A stretch of 19,301 nucleotides of DNA from Leptotrichiaceae bacterium (GTDB taxonomy: Bacteria > Fusobacteriota > Fusobacteriia > Fusobacteriales > Leptotrichiaceae): positions 1-19,301 of the forward strand of contig JAUNKI010000017.1 of NCBI GenBank assembly GCA_030532815.1, in the 5' to 3' direction. The notes beneath the pieces are model-generated. The model searched no databases, had not been told where the DNA came from, and saw only the letters and a list, made by a program, of their open reading frames with translations. Shown one piece after another: positions 8,798-15,463 of this stretch; position 1 is the stretch's first letter; every line of letters starts with the position of its first letter. The translations under genes were made by a program, and so were the position numbers.

Positions 8798-9597
8798 ACT
8801 TTAATTCCTTTTATAAAAATTTTATTTTTATTTGCATAATCAATAACCTGTTCCTGATCTATAAAAAGCATTTTATCAGCTTCGGCAATTATTCCTTTTG
8901 CTTTTATTTCCACTGCTCTTTTTACTGTTTCCAAACCTATTGTAGGAATGTCTATTCTATAATCCTGATTTCTCCTTGCCATTTTGACGATAATGCAGTT
9001 TTTTCCTGCAAGCTCTCCTGCACGGAGTATCGCTCTGTCCGTTCCTTCTATTCCTTCAAGAGCGACAACCGACTCGTCTTTTACTATAACTGTCTGTCCC
9101 GCATCTATGTCCGTAAGCATTTTTGCCGCTTCTATTCCTATATCTACTGTTTTCCCGTCATTTTCCGAAGGATATGCCTTCGTATAATTAATTTCTTTTA
9201 CCATATAATCGTCTAAAAGATAATTTTGGGGCAGAACGGTTATATTTTCGGATTCTATATAGTTTATGACAGCTTTGAGTATATTCTTGTCCTTTTTATT
9301 TTTAGCTGAAAATAAAATTTTCGTTGCCGTAAAATCAAATTTTAAATTTGAAAAAATGAGATTTTTTTCAACTTTTCCAAGCATAACAATATGGGAAAGT
9401 CCATTTTTCTTAAAATAAGAAATTATCTTTCCCGGTTGTGCTACACTGTATTTTACTGAATTTTCATGTGTTTTTACACTTTCTTCCACACTGTCGAATA
9501 AATAGACGGAAAATATTTCCATTCCTCTTTTTTGACACTGCCTTAAAAACAATTCAGGCAGCTTCCCGTTTCCGGCTATCAAGCCTACTCTATTCAT
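8794..9597 (-). CDS. lpxI: UDP-2,3-diacylglucosamine pyrophosphatase LpxI
   Basis: Hydrolyses UDP-2,3-diacylglucosamine to lipid X and UMP, the step catalysed by LpxH in E. coli. The 267-aa length and motifs match LpxI (formerly DUF1009): LIAGNGKLPELF at the start (6-17), EGTDRAILRAGEL (184-196) and the C-terminal RNQDYRIDIPTIGLETV (209-225), equivalent to the 'KVAKPGQD.RiDlPtIG..Tv' block. The start ATG overlaps the lpxA stop by one base (TAATG), and GAGGAA lies about ten bases upstream in lpxA. Position between lpxA and lpxB is typical for organisms that use LpxI. Confidence 0.95.
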   Translation of the reverse strand: MNRVGLIAGNGKLPELFLRQCQKRGMEIFSVYLFDSVEESVKTHENSVKYSVAQPGKIISYFKKNGLSHIVMLGKVEKNLIFSNLKFDFTATKILFSAKNKKDKNILKAVINYIESENITVLPQNYLLDDYMVKEINYTKAYPSENDGKTVDIGIEAAKMLTDIDAGQTVIVKDESVVALEGIEGTDRAILRAGELAGKNCIIVKMARRNQDYRIDIPTIGLETVKRAVEIKAKGIIAEADKMLFIDQEQVIDYANKNKIFIKGIKV

Positions 9598-10376
9598 TAT
9601 CTCGTAATTCCTCTTTTACTTTTTCTTATAAATTCCACTACTTTCATTGCTTCATCAAAATCTCTGTAATCTTTTTCGAGAATTTGAAGAGCTTCTTCCA
9701 GTTTCAACTTTTTCTTGAATATAATTTTATATACTTCTCTCAACGTTTTTATCTGTTCTTCAGAAAATCCTCTTCTCTGAAGTCCGACAATGTTTATGTA
9801 TACGGCTCTCGCCTTATTTCCTTCTGAAAGCATGTAAGGAACTACATCCTGAGTTACCGCCGAACACCCCCCTATCATTGCATGTCTTCCGACTCTTGTA
9901 AACTGATGTATGGCTGTCAGTCCGCCTACAACCGCATAATCTTCCACTTCCACATGTCCTGCAAAAGTTGCTGCATTAGCAAGGACACAATTATCTCCTA
10001 TAATACAATCATGAGCAATATGTACATATGCCATTATAAGACAGTTATTTCCGATTCTTGTTTCATATTTATCATCGGTTCCTCTATGAATGGTTACAAA
10101 TTCTCTTATTTTATTGTTATTTCCTATTACTACCCTTGTTTTTTCTCCTTTGAACTTTAAATCCTGAGGAACTTTTCCTATTGATGTAAAAGAAAATATG
10201 TAATTATTCTCTCCTATCACTGTTTCTCCCTCTATTACAACATGAGATTCCACAGTTGTACCGTTTCCTATTATTACTTCGGGACCTATAACCGAATAGG
10301 GACCGACCGTTACATTCTCTCCGAGCTTGGCCTCCTCAGCTATTATTGCCGTAGGATGTATATTATTTGTACTCAT
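9597..10376 (-). CDS. lpxA: acyl-ACP--UDP-N-acetylglucosamine O-acyltransferase
   Basis: Transfers a hydroxyacyl chain from acyl-carrier protein to the 3-OH of UDP-GlcNAc, the first step of lipid A synthesis. The protein is a left-handed beta-helix of hexapeptide repeats, visible as repeated [IV]-G-[DEN]-[NG] units through residue 175, with a helical C-terminus (GFSEEQIKTLREVYKIIF). The catalytic histidine is in HIAHDC, and the downstream ATFAGHVEVEDYAVVGGLTA and IHQF stretch is strongly LpxA-like. The start is ambiguous: ATG at 10376 has the better spacing from TAGGAGAGG, while ATG at 10382 is directly adjacent to that site and would add two residues. It follows fabZ closely, within the same operon. 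Confidence 0.96.
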   Translation of the reverse strand: MSTNNIHPTAIIAEEAKLGENVTVGPYSVIGPEVIIGNGTTVESHVVIEGETVIGENNYIFSFTSIGKVPQDLKFKGEKTRVVIGNNNKIREFVTIHRGTDDKYETRIGNNCLIMAYVHIAHDCIIGDNCVLANAATFAGHVEVEDYAVVGGLTAIHQFTRVGRHAMIGGCSAVTQDVVPYMLSEGNKARAVYINIVGLQRRGFSEEQIKTLREVYKIIFKKKLKLEEALQILEKDYRDFDEAMKVVEFIRKSKRGITR

Positions 10377-10409
10377 AGTCATACCTCTCCTATAATTTTA
10401 TTATTCCGA

Positions 10410-10823
10410 TTACAGCTCCTGTATTGCAAACATCAGATCCGCTTCACTTGTAACTGCTCCGTCAACAGTGCATTTTCCTTTGGCAACTATTACATTTCTT
10501 TTTACTTTTACTTTTTCCACTTCAATTCTTAACTGATCACCCGGTACTACGGCTTTTCTGAACTTACATTTGTCTATTGACATAAATAGAGGGATTTTTC
10601 CCGGTTCAAGCATCAGCAGTCCCACTGCCTGTGCCATTGCTTCTACTTGTAAAACTCCCGGCATTACAGGTTTTCCCGGAAAATGTCCGTTAAAAAATTC
10701 TTCATTCATTGTAACATTCTTTATTGCTGTCAATGTTTCCGTCCCGTTTTTTTCAATTACTTTATCCACTAATAGAAACGGGTATCTGTGAGGAAGTATT
10801 TTCATGATTTCTTCTATATTCAT
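10410..10823 (-). CDS. fabZ: 3-hydroxyacyl-[acyl-carrier-protein] dehydratase FabZ
   Basis: Dehydrates 3-hydroxyacyl-ACP in fatty acid elongation and so competes with LpxA for hydroxyacyl-ACP. Hot-dog fold, with PHRYPFLLVDKV (11-22), catalytic His in FFNGHFPG (44-50, His47) and catalytic Glu in PGVLQVEAMAQ (Glu61). I prefer the ATG at 10823 (MNIEEIMKIL), which matches the usual FabZ N-terminus; its ATG overlaps the stop of a 12-codon leader ORF (TAATG). The alternative ATG at 10835 adds four residues. No Shine-Dalgarno stands directly in front of it, but a strong AAAGGAG would come within about ten bases if the intervening hairpin (10845-10863) forms. First structural gene after the promoter at 11048-11076. 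Confidence 0.96.
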   Translation of the reverse strand: MNIEEIMKILPHRYPFLLVDKVIEKNGTETLTAIKNVTMNEEFFNGHFPGKPVMPGVLQVEAMAQAVGLLMLEPGKIPLFMSIDKCKFRKAVVPGDQLRIEVEKVKVKRNVIVAKGKCTVDGAVTSEADLMFAIQEL

Positions 10824-10861
10824 TACTGGTTCCATTTCTTTTTCATATGACAGATTGTCAT
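10823..10861 (-). CDS. putative 12-aa leader peptide before fabZ
   Basis: ATG at 10861, five bases after a strong AAAGGAG, opens a reading frame MTICHMKKKWNQ that ends in TAA overlapping the fabZ ATG at 10823 (TAATG). This is the best ribosome site near fabZ, so the short frame may be translated and coupled to fabZ. The first seven codons contain the 8-bp inverted repeat at 10845-10863. It may not be a real gene: the same Shine-Dalgarno could serve the fabZ ATG at 10835 across the hairpin. Confidence 0.35.
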   Translation of the reverse strand: MTICHMKKKWNQ

Positions 10862-10863
10862 AT
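10845..10863. promoter_or_regulatory. perfect 8-bp inverted repeat at the fabZ translation start
   Basis: ATATGACA-GAT-TGTCATAT on the plus strand (ATC as the loop on the mRNA strand). As RNA it forms an 8-bp, 3-nt-loop hairpin one base after AAAGGAG and about ten bases before the fabZ ATG at 10835. It includes the leader ORF start codon. It could shorten the effective Shine-Dalgarno spacing, gate the choice of start codon, or act as a DNA operator. Confidence 0.45.
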
Positions 10864-10946
10864 TCTCCTTTCTTTATATATTTTATTTGTTTTTTTATAA
10901 TTTTTTATTTAACTGCTTTTTATCTGCTGTCTATTCAAATTTTACG

Positions 10947-10963
10947 TATGGTACATTACCATA
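10947..10963. promoter_or_regulatory. 17-bp palindrome in fabZ operon leader (operator candidate)
   Basis: TATGGTA-CAT-TACCATA is a perfect inverted repeat with 7-bp arms and a 3-bp spacer, about 80 bases downstream of the predicted start of transcription and 120 before fabZ. Its GC content stands out from the AT-rich surroundings. Size and symmetry fit a dimeric repressor site. It does not match the FapR or Rex consensus as I remember them. Confidence 0.4.
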
Positions 10964-11047
10964 AAACGACTATTTAAAGTTTTTTCTCCTATTTTCCTGA
11001 AAATTTTTTATAAAAATCTTTTTTGAGTAAATAATTCCTATTTGTAT

Positions 11048-11076
11048 ATTATATTTAATTTTTTACTAAATTACAA
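11048..11076 (-). promoter_or_regulatory. sigma-70 promoter for fabZ-lpxA-lpxI-lpxB operon
   Basis: On the minus strand TTGTAA (11071-11076) and a perfect TATAAT (11048-11053) are separated by 17 bases. Transcription would start near 11041, giving a leader of roughly 200 bases to fabZ. Confidence 0.6.
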
Positions 11077-11153
11077 ATTAATTTTATTTATTTTTGAAAA
11101 ATTTGATATTTTATTTATTCTTATCCTATTTATTTGAATTTCACTGAAAAAAC

Positions 11154-11999
11154 TTAAATATTATATTTTTCGGCTATAAGTTCCGTCAGCTTGGCATTTA
11201 TGTAATGTCCTGCCTTAACTGCAATAATATGACCCTTTAAAGGTTTTCCGAGTACATAAAGGTCTCCGATAATGTCCAGAATCTTATGTCTTACAAATTC
11301 ATCTGAATATCTTAAACCTTCAGGATTTAAAGGACCTTCCCTGCCGATAACTACTGCATTTTCAAGGCTCCCGCCCAAAGCCAGACTGTTCTTTTTCAGA
11401 AAATCTATTTCATAATCAAAGGCAAAAGTTCTGGATTTTGATATTTTCTCAATGTAATCATCTATATTTACATCTATTTCAAAATATTGGGATTTTAAAA
11501 AACTATGGTTAAAATCTATCGTATAGGATATTTTAAATCCGTCATAAGGTAAGGCTAAGACATATTTTCCGTCTTTTTCATCTTTGAAAATGACAGGCTC
11601 TTTTATTATGACCGGTTCACTTTCATTTTCAAATTCCTTTATTCCGGCTTCCTTTAACTTTTCCATGAACTGTATGGAACTTCCGTCCAATATAGGTAGT
11701 TCGTTTCCGCTTATTTCAACGAATATATCCGTTATTCCCGAAACTGAAAGAGCCGACAGAAAATGTTCTATTGTATGAACTTTGACATTATCATTATTTT
11801 TTATATTTGTCCCACGTTCCAAATCAAATAAATTTCTGTAATTTACTTTTACAATATTATCTTTATCGGTAACATCAATCCTTTTAAAAATAATACCCTC
11901 ATTTTCCGAACCCGGCTTTAAGGTAATTTTTATTTTTTCTCCCTTATGAAGCCCTATACCGTTTATTTCAACTTCATTTTTTATTGTTTTTCTTTTCAT
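11154..11999 (-). CDS. lpxC: UDP-3-O-acyl-N-acetylglucosamine deacetylase
   Basis: Zinc enzyme catalysing the committed step of lipid A synthesis, removal of the acetyl group from UDP-3-O-acyl-GlcNAc. The 281-aa product keeps the catalytic residues at the same numbers as the Aquifex and E. coli enzymes: HTIEH with Glu78 and zinc ligand His79, RHKILDIIGD with His238 and Asp242, and AGH with His265. LPILDGSS (101-108) and LGGSLENAVVIG are also typical. TAGGAGG eight bases before the ATG fixes the start. It follows pcrA after 36 bases with no terminator, so it is probably read from the pcrA promoter. Confidence 0.97.
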   Translation of the reverse strand: MKRKTIKNEVEINGIGLHKGEKIKITLKPGSENEGIIFKRIDVTDKDNIVKVNYRNLFDLERGTNIKNNDNVKVHTIEHFLSALSVSGITDIFVEISGNELPILDGSSIQFMEKLKEAGIKEFENESEPVIIKEPVIFKDEKDGKYVLALPYDGFKISYTIDFNHSFLKSQYFEIDVNIDDYIEKISKSRTFAFDYEIDFLKKNSLALGGSLENAVVIGREGPLNPEGLRYSDEFVRHKILDIIGDLYVLGKPLKGHIIAVKAGHYINAKLTELIAEKYNI

Positions 12000-12035
12000 T
12001 GGATTTCCTCCTACATTTTTAATTTAAAAATTCTC

Positions 12036-14237
12036 TTATTCATTTTTTAAAATTTTTTCTGCAAGAACCAACGCTATTTTCTTCTCCCCTGCAGGAAAAT
12101 CAATAGTCAGACTTTTGGAATCGATACTTTTTATTTTACCTTTTCCGAATTTAATGTGAGCTACCTTATCCCCTACTTTATATTTTAAATCGTGTCTATG
12201 TTTTAACTCGGGAGTTCTTACCGATTTTATTGAAAAAGGATTGAAATTTTCTATTTTTGTCCTTTTTTTGCTGTCTATAACTGTTGATTTTTCCATTTTT
12301 TTAGTAAATTTTGCAAATTTTTCAGAAAGATATTCCAAATTATCCTGTTTCATTTCATAAATGAATCTTGACGGTTTTATCATGAAATTCATCTGTCCCC
12401 ATACCATTCTTTCAGATACATGGGAAATAAACAGTTCCTTTTTCGCCCTTGTTACTGCTACGTAACAGAGTCGTCTTTCTTCTTCTATATCTTCTTCAGG
12501 TGTTTCAAAGTTACATGACGGAAAAAGTCCGTCTTCCATTCCTGCAATAAATACATAATCAAATTCAAGCCCTTTTGAACTGTGTACGGTCATCAGTTTC
12601 ACAAAGTTTTCTCCGTCTTCCATTTCATCGGTGGACGTGCTGAGAGATACCATATCCAGATATTCACTTAATGAAAGTCCCTCATTCTGTTTCTGTGCTT
12701 CGGTTATACTGTTTAAAAGTTCCTCAATATTTTTCACTCTGTCTTCTTTGTTATCTTCTATTGAATCGATATATTTTGTTTTTGACATCACTTCGTCAAA
12801 TACTTCTTTTACTGACAGTTCATCCAGACTTTCATAAATTCCCTGCATCATATTATAAAAATCTCTAAGCTTCTCTTTTACTCCTGCTCTTATCCCCGCT
12901 ATTTCATCTGTAAATTTCAGAGCGTCTAACATTGAAAGTCCTTTTTCCTCTCCGAAAGCTCCTATTTTTTCCAAAGTCTTGTCCCCTATGGAACGTTTGG
13001 GAATATTTATAATTCTCAAAAAATTATGATTGTCGTTTTTGTTATTCAGAAGGCTTAAATAAGCTAAAATATCTTTAATTTCCTTTCTCTGGAAAAACTG
13101 CATTCCGCCGTAAATTCTGTACGGAATATTTGAAGCAAGAAGTTTTTCTTCAAGAACCCTTGACTGGGCATTGGTTCTGTATAAAATCGTCATATCCTTG
13201 TAAAGACGTCCTCCTGAAGATTTTGCCTTTATGTTTTCCACAATATATTCAGCTTCATCATAAACATTTTCTGCATTGAATACTTTTATTTTTTCTCCTT
13301 CATCACCGTCAGTCCAGAGCTTTTTTCCTTTGGAGCTTTTATTGTTTTTTATAATTTCATTGGCTACGTCAAGTATTCTTTTTGTGGATCTGTAGTTTCT
13401 TTCAAGTTTTACTACGAGAGCATCGGGATAATCCCTTTCAAAATTCAGTATATTATTTATATTTGCTCCCCTGAAAGCATAAATACTCTGGTCCTCATCT
13501 CCGACTACACATATATTTTTATATTTTGAAGCAATCATATTTATTATTTCATATTGAATGTCGTTTGTATCCTGATATTCATCTACGACTATATATCTGT
13601 ATCTGTCCTGAACTCTTTCAAGGACATAGGGATCTTCCAGTAGTTTTCTCGCATTCACAAGCAGATCCGAAAAATCCATTGCATTATTCGCTTTCAATAC
13701 TTCATTGTATTTTACATATATATCATAAAAAATTCTGTTGGCAGGTAACTTTATATCTATTTCATTTTCAAGTTCAACAGTTCCTATTCCCTGTTCCTTC
13801 AGTTTACTTATCCTGTTTGCTGTTTTTCCCGGTGCAAAATCCTCATTTCCTATATTCAGTTCTCTTTTTATTTTGCCGATTATCGCTTTCTGATCGTCCA
13901 CATCATATATATTGAAGTTTCTTCCGTAGCCTATTCTTTCTGAATAAGTTTTCAGTAATCTTACTGAAAATGAATGAAAAGTCGATACTGCAAGATTGTA
14001 TGAATCAACTCCGATTAATGCTTCGGCTCTTTCTTTCATTTCCCTTGCCGCTTTATTTGTAAATGTAAGTGCCAGTATATTCAGCGGCGAAATTCCCTTT
14101 TCCTTTATCATATGAGCTATTCTGTATGTAACTGTACGTGTTTTCCCGCTTCCTGCACCGGCAAGTATTAGAATAGGACCGTCTATTTTTTCTGCCGCTT
14201 TTTTCTGTTCACTGTTCAATTCATCTAAAATACTCAT
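12036..14237 (-). CDS. pcrA: ATP-dependent DNA helicase, UvrD/PcrA family
   Basis: Superfamily 1A 3'-5' helicase for nucleotide excision and mismatch repair and removal of recombination intermediates. The 733-aa length is normal. Visible motifs: Q-motif and Walker A LNSEQKKAAEKIDG...LAGAGSGKT (7-33), TFTNKAAREMKERA, Walker B VVDEYQDTND, GDEDQSIYAFRGA, LERNYRSTKRIL, LMTVHSSKGLEFDYVFIAGM and VAVTRAKKELFISH (motif VI). The last 50 residues (YKVGDKVAHIKFGKGKIKSI) form the Tudor-like domain that in PcrA/UvrD binds RNA polymerase, which favours PcrA over Rep. AAAGG eight bases before the ATG supports the start. Confidence 0.96.
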   Translation of the reverse strand: MSILDELNSEQKKAAEKIDGPILILAGAGSGKTRTVTYRIAHMIKEKGISPLNILALTFTNKAAREMKERAEALIGVDSYNLAVSTFHSFSVRLLKTYSERIGYGRNFNIYDVDDQKAIIGKIKRELNIGNEDFAPGKTANRISKLKEQGIGTVELENEIDIKLPANRIFYDIYVKYNEVLKANNAMDFSDLLVNARKLLEDPYVLERVQDRYRYIVVDEYQDTNDIQYEIINMIASKYKNICVVGDEDQSIYAFRGANINNILNFERDYPDALVVKLERNYRSTKRILDVANEIIKNNKSSKGKKLWTDGDEGEKIKVFNAENVYDEAEYIVENIKAKSSGGRLYKDMTILYRTNAQSRVLEEKLLASNIPYRIYGGMQFFQRKEIKDILAYLSLLNNKNDNHNFLRIINIPKRSIGDKTLEKIGAFGEEKGLSMLDALKFTDEIAGIRAGVKEKLRDFYNMMQGIYESLDELSVKEVFDEVMSKTKYIDSIEDNKEDRVKNIEELLNSITEAQKQNEGLSLSEYLDMVSLSTSTDEMEDGENFVKLMTVHSSKGLEFDYVFIAGMEDGLFPSCNFETPEEDIEEERRLCYVAVTRAKKELFISHVSERMVWGQMNFMIKPSRFIYEMKQDNLEYLSEKFAKFTKKMEKSTVIDSKKRTKIENFNPFSIKSVRTPELKHRHDLKYKVGDKVAHIKFGKGKIKSIDSKSLTIDFPAGEKKIALVLAEKILKNE

Positions 14238-14357
14238 TTCTCTACCTTTCTTTTTTATTCAGTTAAATTAATATTATTTATATTTTTTCAGTTTGACAAA
14301 TAGCAAAATTTAAAATATATTTACACCTGATTAAGCTTTTATGCTTATATTATTATC

Positions 14358-14366
14358 ATTATATCA
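14358..14366 (-). promoter_or_regulatory. extended -10 promoter for pcrA-lpxC
   Basis: TGATATAAT on the minus strand is a perfect extended -10 element (TGnTATAAT). No good -35 is visible at the expected distance, where there is a T-tract, as is common for extended -10 promoters. Transcription would start near 14351, leaving a leader of about 110 bases that begins with a small TAAGC/GCTTA hairpin. Confidence 0.45.
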
Positions 14367-14412
14367 CAATCGGAAAATAAAAAAAAGAGTAGAGACCGAA
14401 TATCGGATTTAT

Positions 14413-14442
14413 AAAAAAATCTCCCTAAAAAATTAGAGAGAT
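14413..14442 (-). terminator. rho-independent terminator after the DUF2752-like gene
   Basis: On the minus strand ATCTCTCTAA and TTAGGGAGAT form a 10-bp stem (one G-U) with a 4-nt loop, followed by seven Us. It closes the TM2-DUF2752 unit and separates it from pcrA. Read on the plus strand the stem is followed by a short TTTT, so weak activity in that direction is possible. Confidence 0.8.
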
Positions 14443-14506
14443 TTTCTGAAAAATAATATATTTTTTATACTCTATGTATATTCCTATCCGATAAATTTTA
14501 CAATTT

Positions 14507-14809
14507 TTAAATAAGTTTATTTTTTGAACCAATTAACGGAAATATGAATAAATGAAATATTCCTATAACAAATACAGGATAAATTAAAGGATTGTATTCA
14601 TAGGCTTTTTTTAAATTTAAGCTCATTAGTTGAACACCTGCCCTTGTCAATCCTATACTCCAATAATTAATTCCGAAAGGTTTTAAAATTAAACTCAACG
14701 GTGTAGGTAATTTAAAATAATATAAAATATAAATTACAATCGAAAGACTTATATACAGAAATATGTTTCCTTTATGATAACTATAAAGCAGTAGTAAATA
14801 CTTTTTCAT
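14507..14809 (-). CDS. DUF2752-like small membrane protein lacking the family cysteines
   Basis: A 100-aa protein with two to three hydrophobic segments (about 15-33 and 75-94). The block GLTRAGVQLMSLNLKKAYEYNP (53-74) matches the core of DUF2752, normally CP.CGlTRa...l..gd...A...NP, and the C-terminal hydrophobic stretch fits as well. The two cysteines of the CPxCG motif are absent: the corresponding residues are Tyr49, Trp50, Ser51 and Ile52 before Gly53. The function of DUF2752 is unknown. It starts 11 bases after the TM2 gene, and TM2-DUF2752 pairing is common, so the two probably work together in the membrane. The ribosome site is weak. Confidence 0.72.
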   Translation of the reverse strand: MKKYLLLLYSYHKGNIFLYISLSIVIYILYYFKLPTPLSLILKPFGINYWSIGLTRAGVQLMSLNLKKAYEYNPLIYPVFVIGIFHLFIFPLIGSKNKLI

Positions 14810-14820
14810 ATATTACCCGC

Positions 14821-15294
14821 TTATATTAAAACATTCATTATTAATTTAAAATTATATTCCTTTGTTTTTTTTGAAATCAGAAACCAGTCTATTACTGTCC
14901 ACACACCACAGGCACCACATGTCAACAGCTTAAGAATTCCTAATCCTATTTCTCCCAACATGAACCTGTCAATACCCCATTGTCCTAAAAATACTGAAAT
15001 TAAAGTCATTGTAGAAGCATTTTTCAATGAAATAGACTGTAAATAATCAGCGTTTTCTTTCGGTAATTTTCTTAGTCTTTCTTTTAGCATAAAAATTTTA
15101 TCTGACGGCAAATTATTTGCATTAGCTATTAAAAAATTATTCACGAATTCTTCACCCACTGTTACTTTTCTTGTCGTATGAAAATTTTCCTGTATTTGAA
15201 AATCATCATAGACACTTTCATTTGTTCTTCCTTCTCTCTCCATATGAGCATCTTCCCACATCTGAAAATCATAATTGTCATCTTCATTTATCAT
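14821..15294 (-). CDS. TM2 domain protein with acidic N-terminal extension
   Basis: The 157-aa product ends in a TM2 domain (about 94-141): two hydrophobic helices joined by the short polar turn with the DRF motif (VFLGQWGIDRFMLGEIGLGI, then LKLLTCGACGVWTVIDWFLI). Proteins of this type are small membrane proteins of unknown molecular function. The first 90 residues are hydrophilic and acidic with no signal peptide. They hold an imperfect internal duplication: residues 9-24 (DFQMWEDAHMEREGR) resemble 31-43 (DFQIQENFHTTRK). AAGGAGG seven bases before the ATG and a strong promoter upstream support expression. First gene of a two-gene unit with the DUF2752-like gene. Confidence 0.88.
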   Translation of the reverse strand: MINEDDNYDFQMWEDAHMEREGRTNESVYDDFQIQENFHTTRKVTVGEEFVNNFLIANANNLPSDKIFMLKERLRKLPKENADYLQSISLKNASTMTLISVFLGQWGIDRFMLGEIGLGILKLLTCGACGVWTVIDWFLISKKTKEYNFKLIMNVLI

Positions 15295-15321
15295 TGCTTT
15301 CCTCCTTATTATTTTTTGTTA

Positions 15322-15351
15322 ATTATATAAAAACATTTACGTGTATGTCAA
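15322..15351 (-). promoter_or_regulatory. sigma-70 promoter for TM2 gene
   Basis: Perfect TTGACA (15346-15351) and perfect TATAAT (15322-15327) on the minus strand, 18 bases apart. Start of transcription about 15315, some 20 bases before the TM2 ATG. Confidence 0.75.
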
Positions 15352-15463
15352 CATCTAACTGAACATAAAATATTTATAAATAATATTTTTAATAATAATA
15401 CAACATTTAAATAATAAAAATTTATTTTTTATAAACAATTTTTTCTTTGGTTTCAGGCGTTTT

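Larger units (their letters stand above)
10864..11153. other. non-coding region between lpxC and fabZ
   Basis: About 290 bases of very AT-rich DNA. It holds the fabZ operon promoter (11048-11076), the long leader with the 17-bp palindrome (10947-10963) and the AAAGGAG ribosome site just before the leader ORF. I see no further reading frame and no terminator with a U-run after lpxC, so some lpxC transcripts probably continue into fabZ. Confidence 0.7.

Noticed and set aside
8650..9216. Plus-strand frame of 188 codons opposite lpxB and lpxI
   Set aside because: The product is rich in Tyr, Phe, Cys and Ser with no family resemblance, and the minus-strand genes here are certain.
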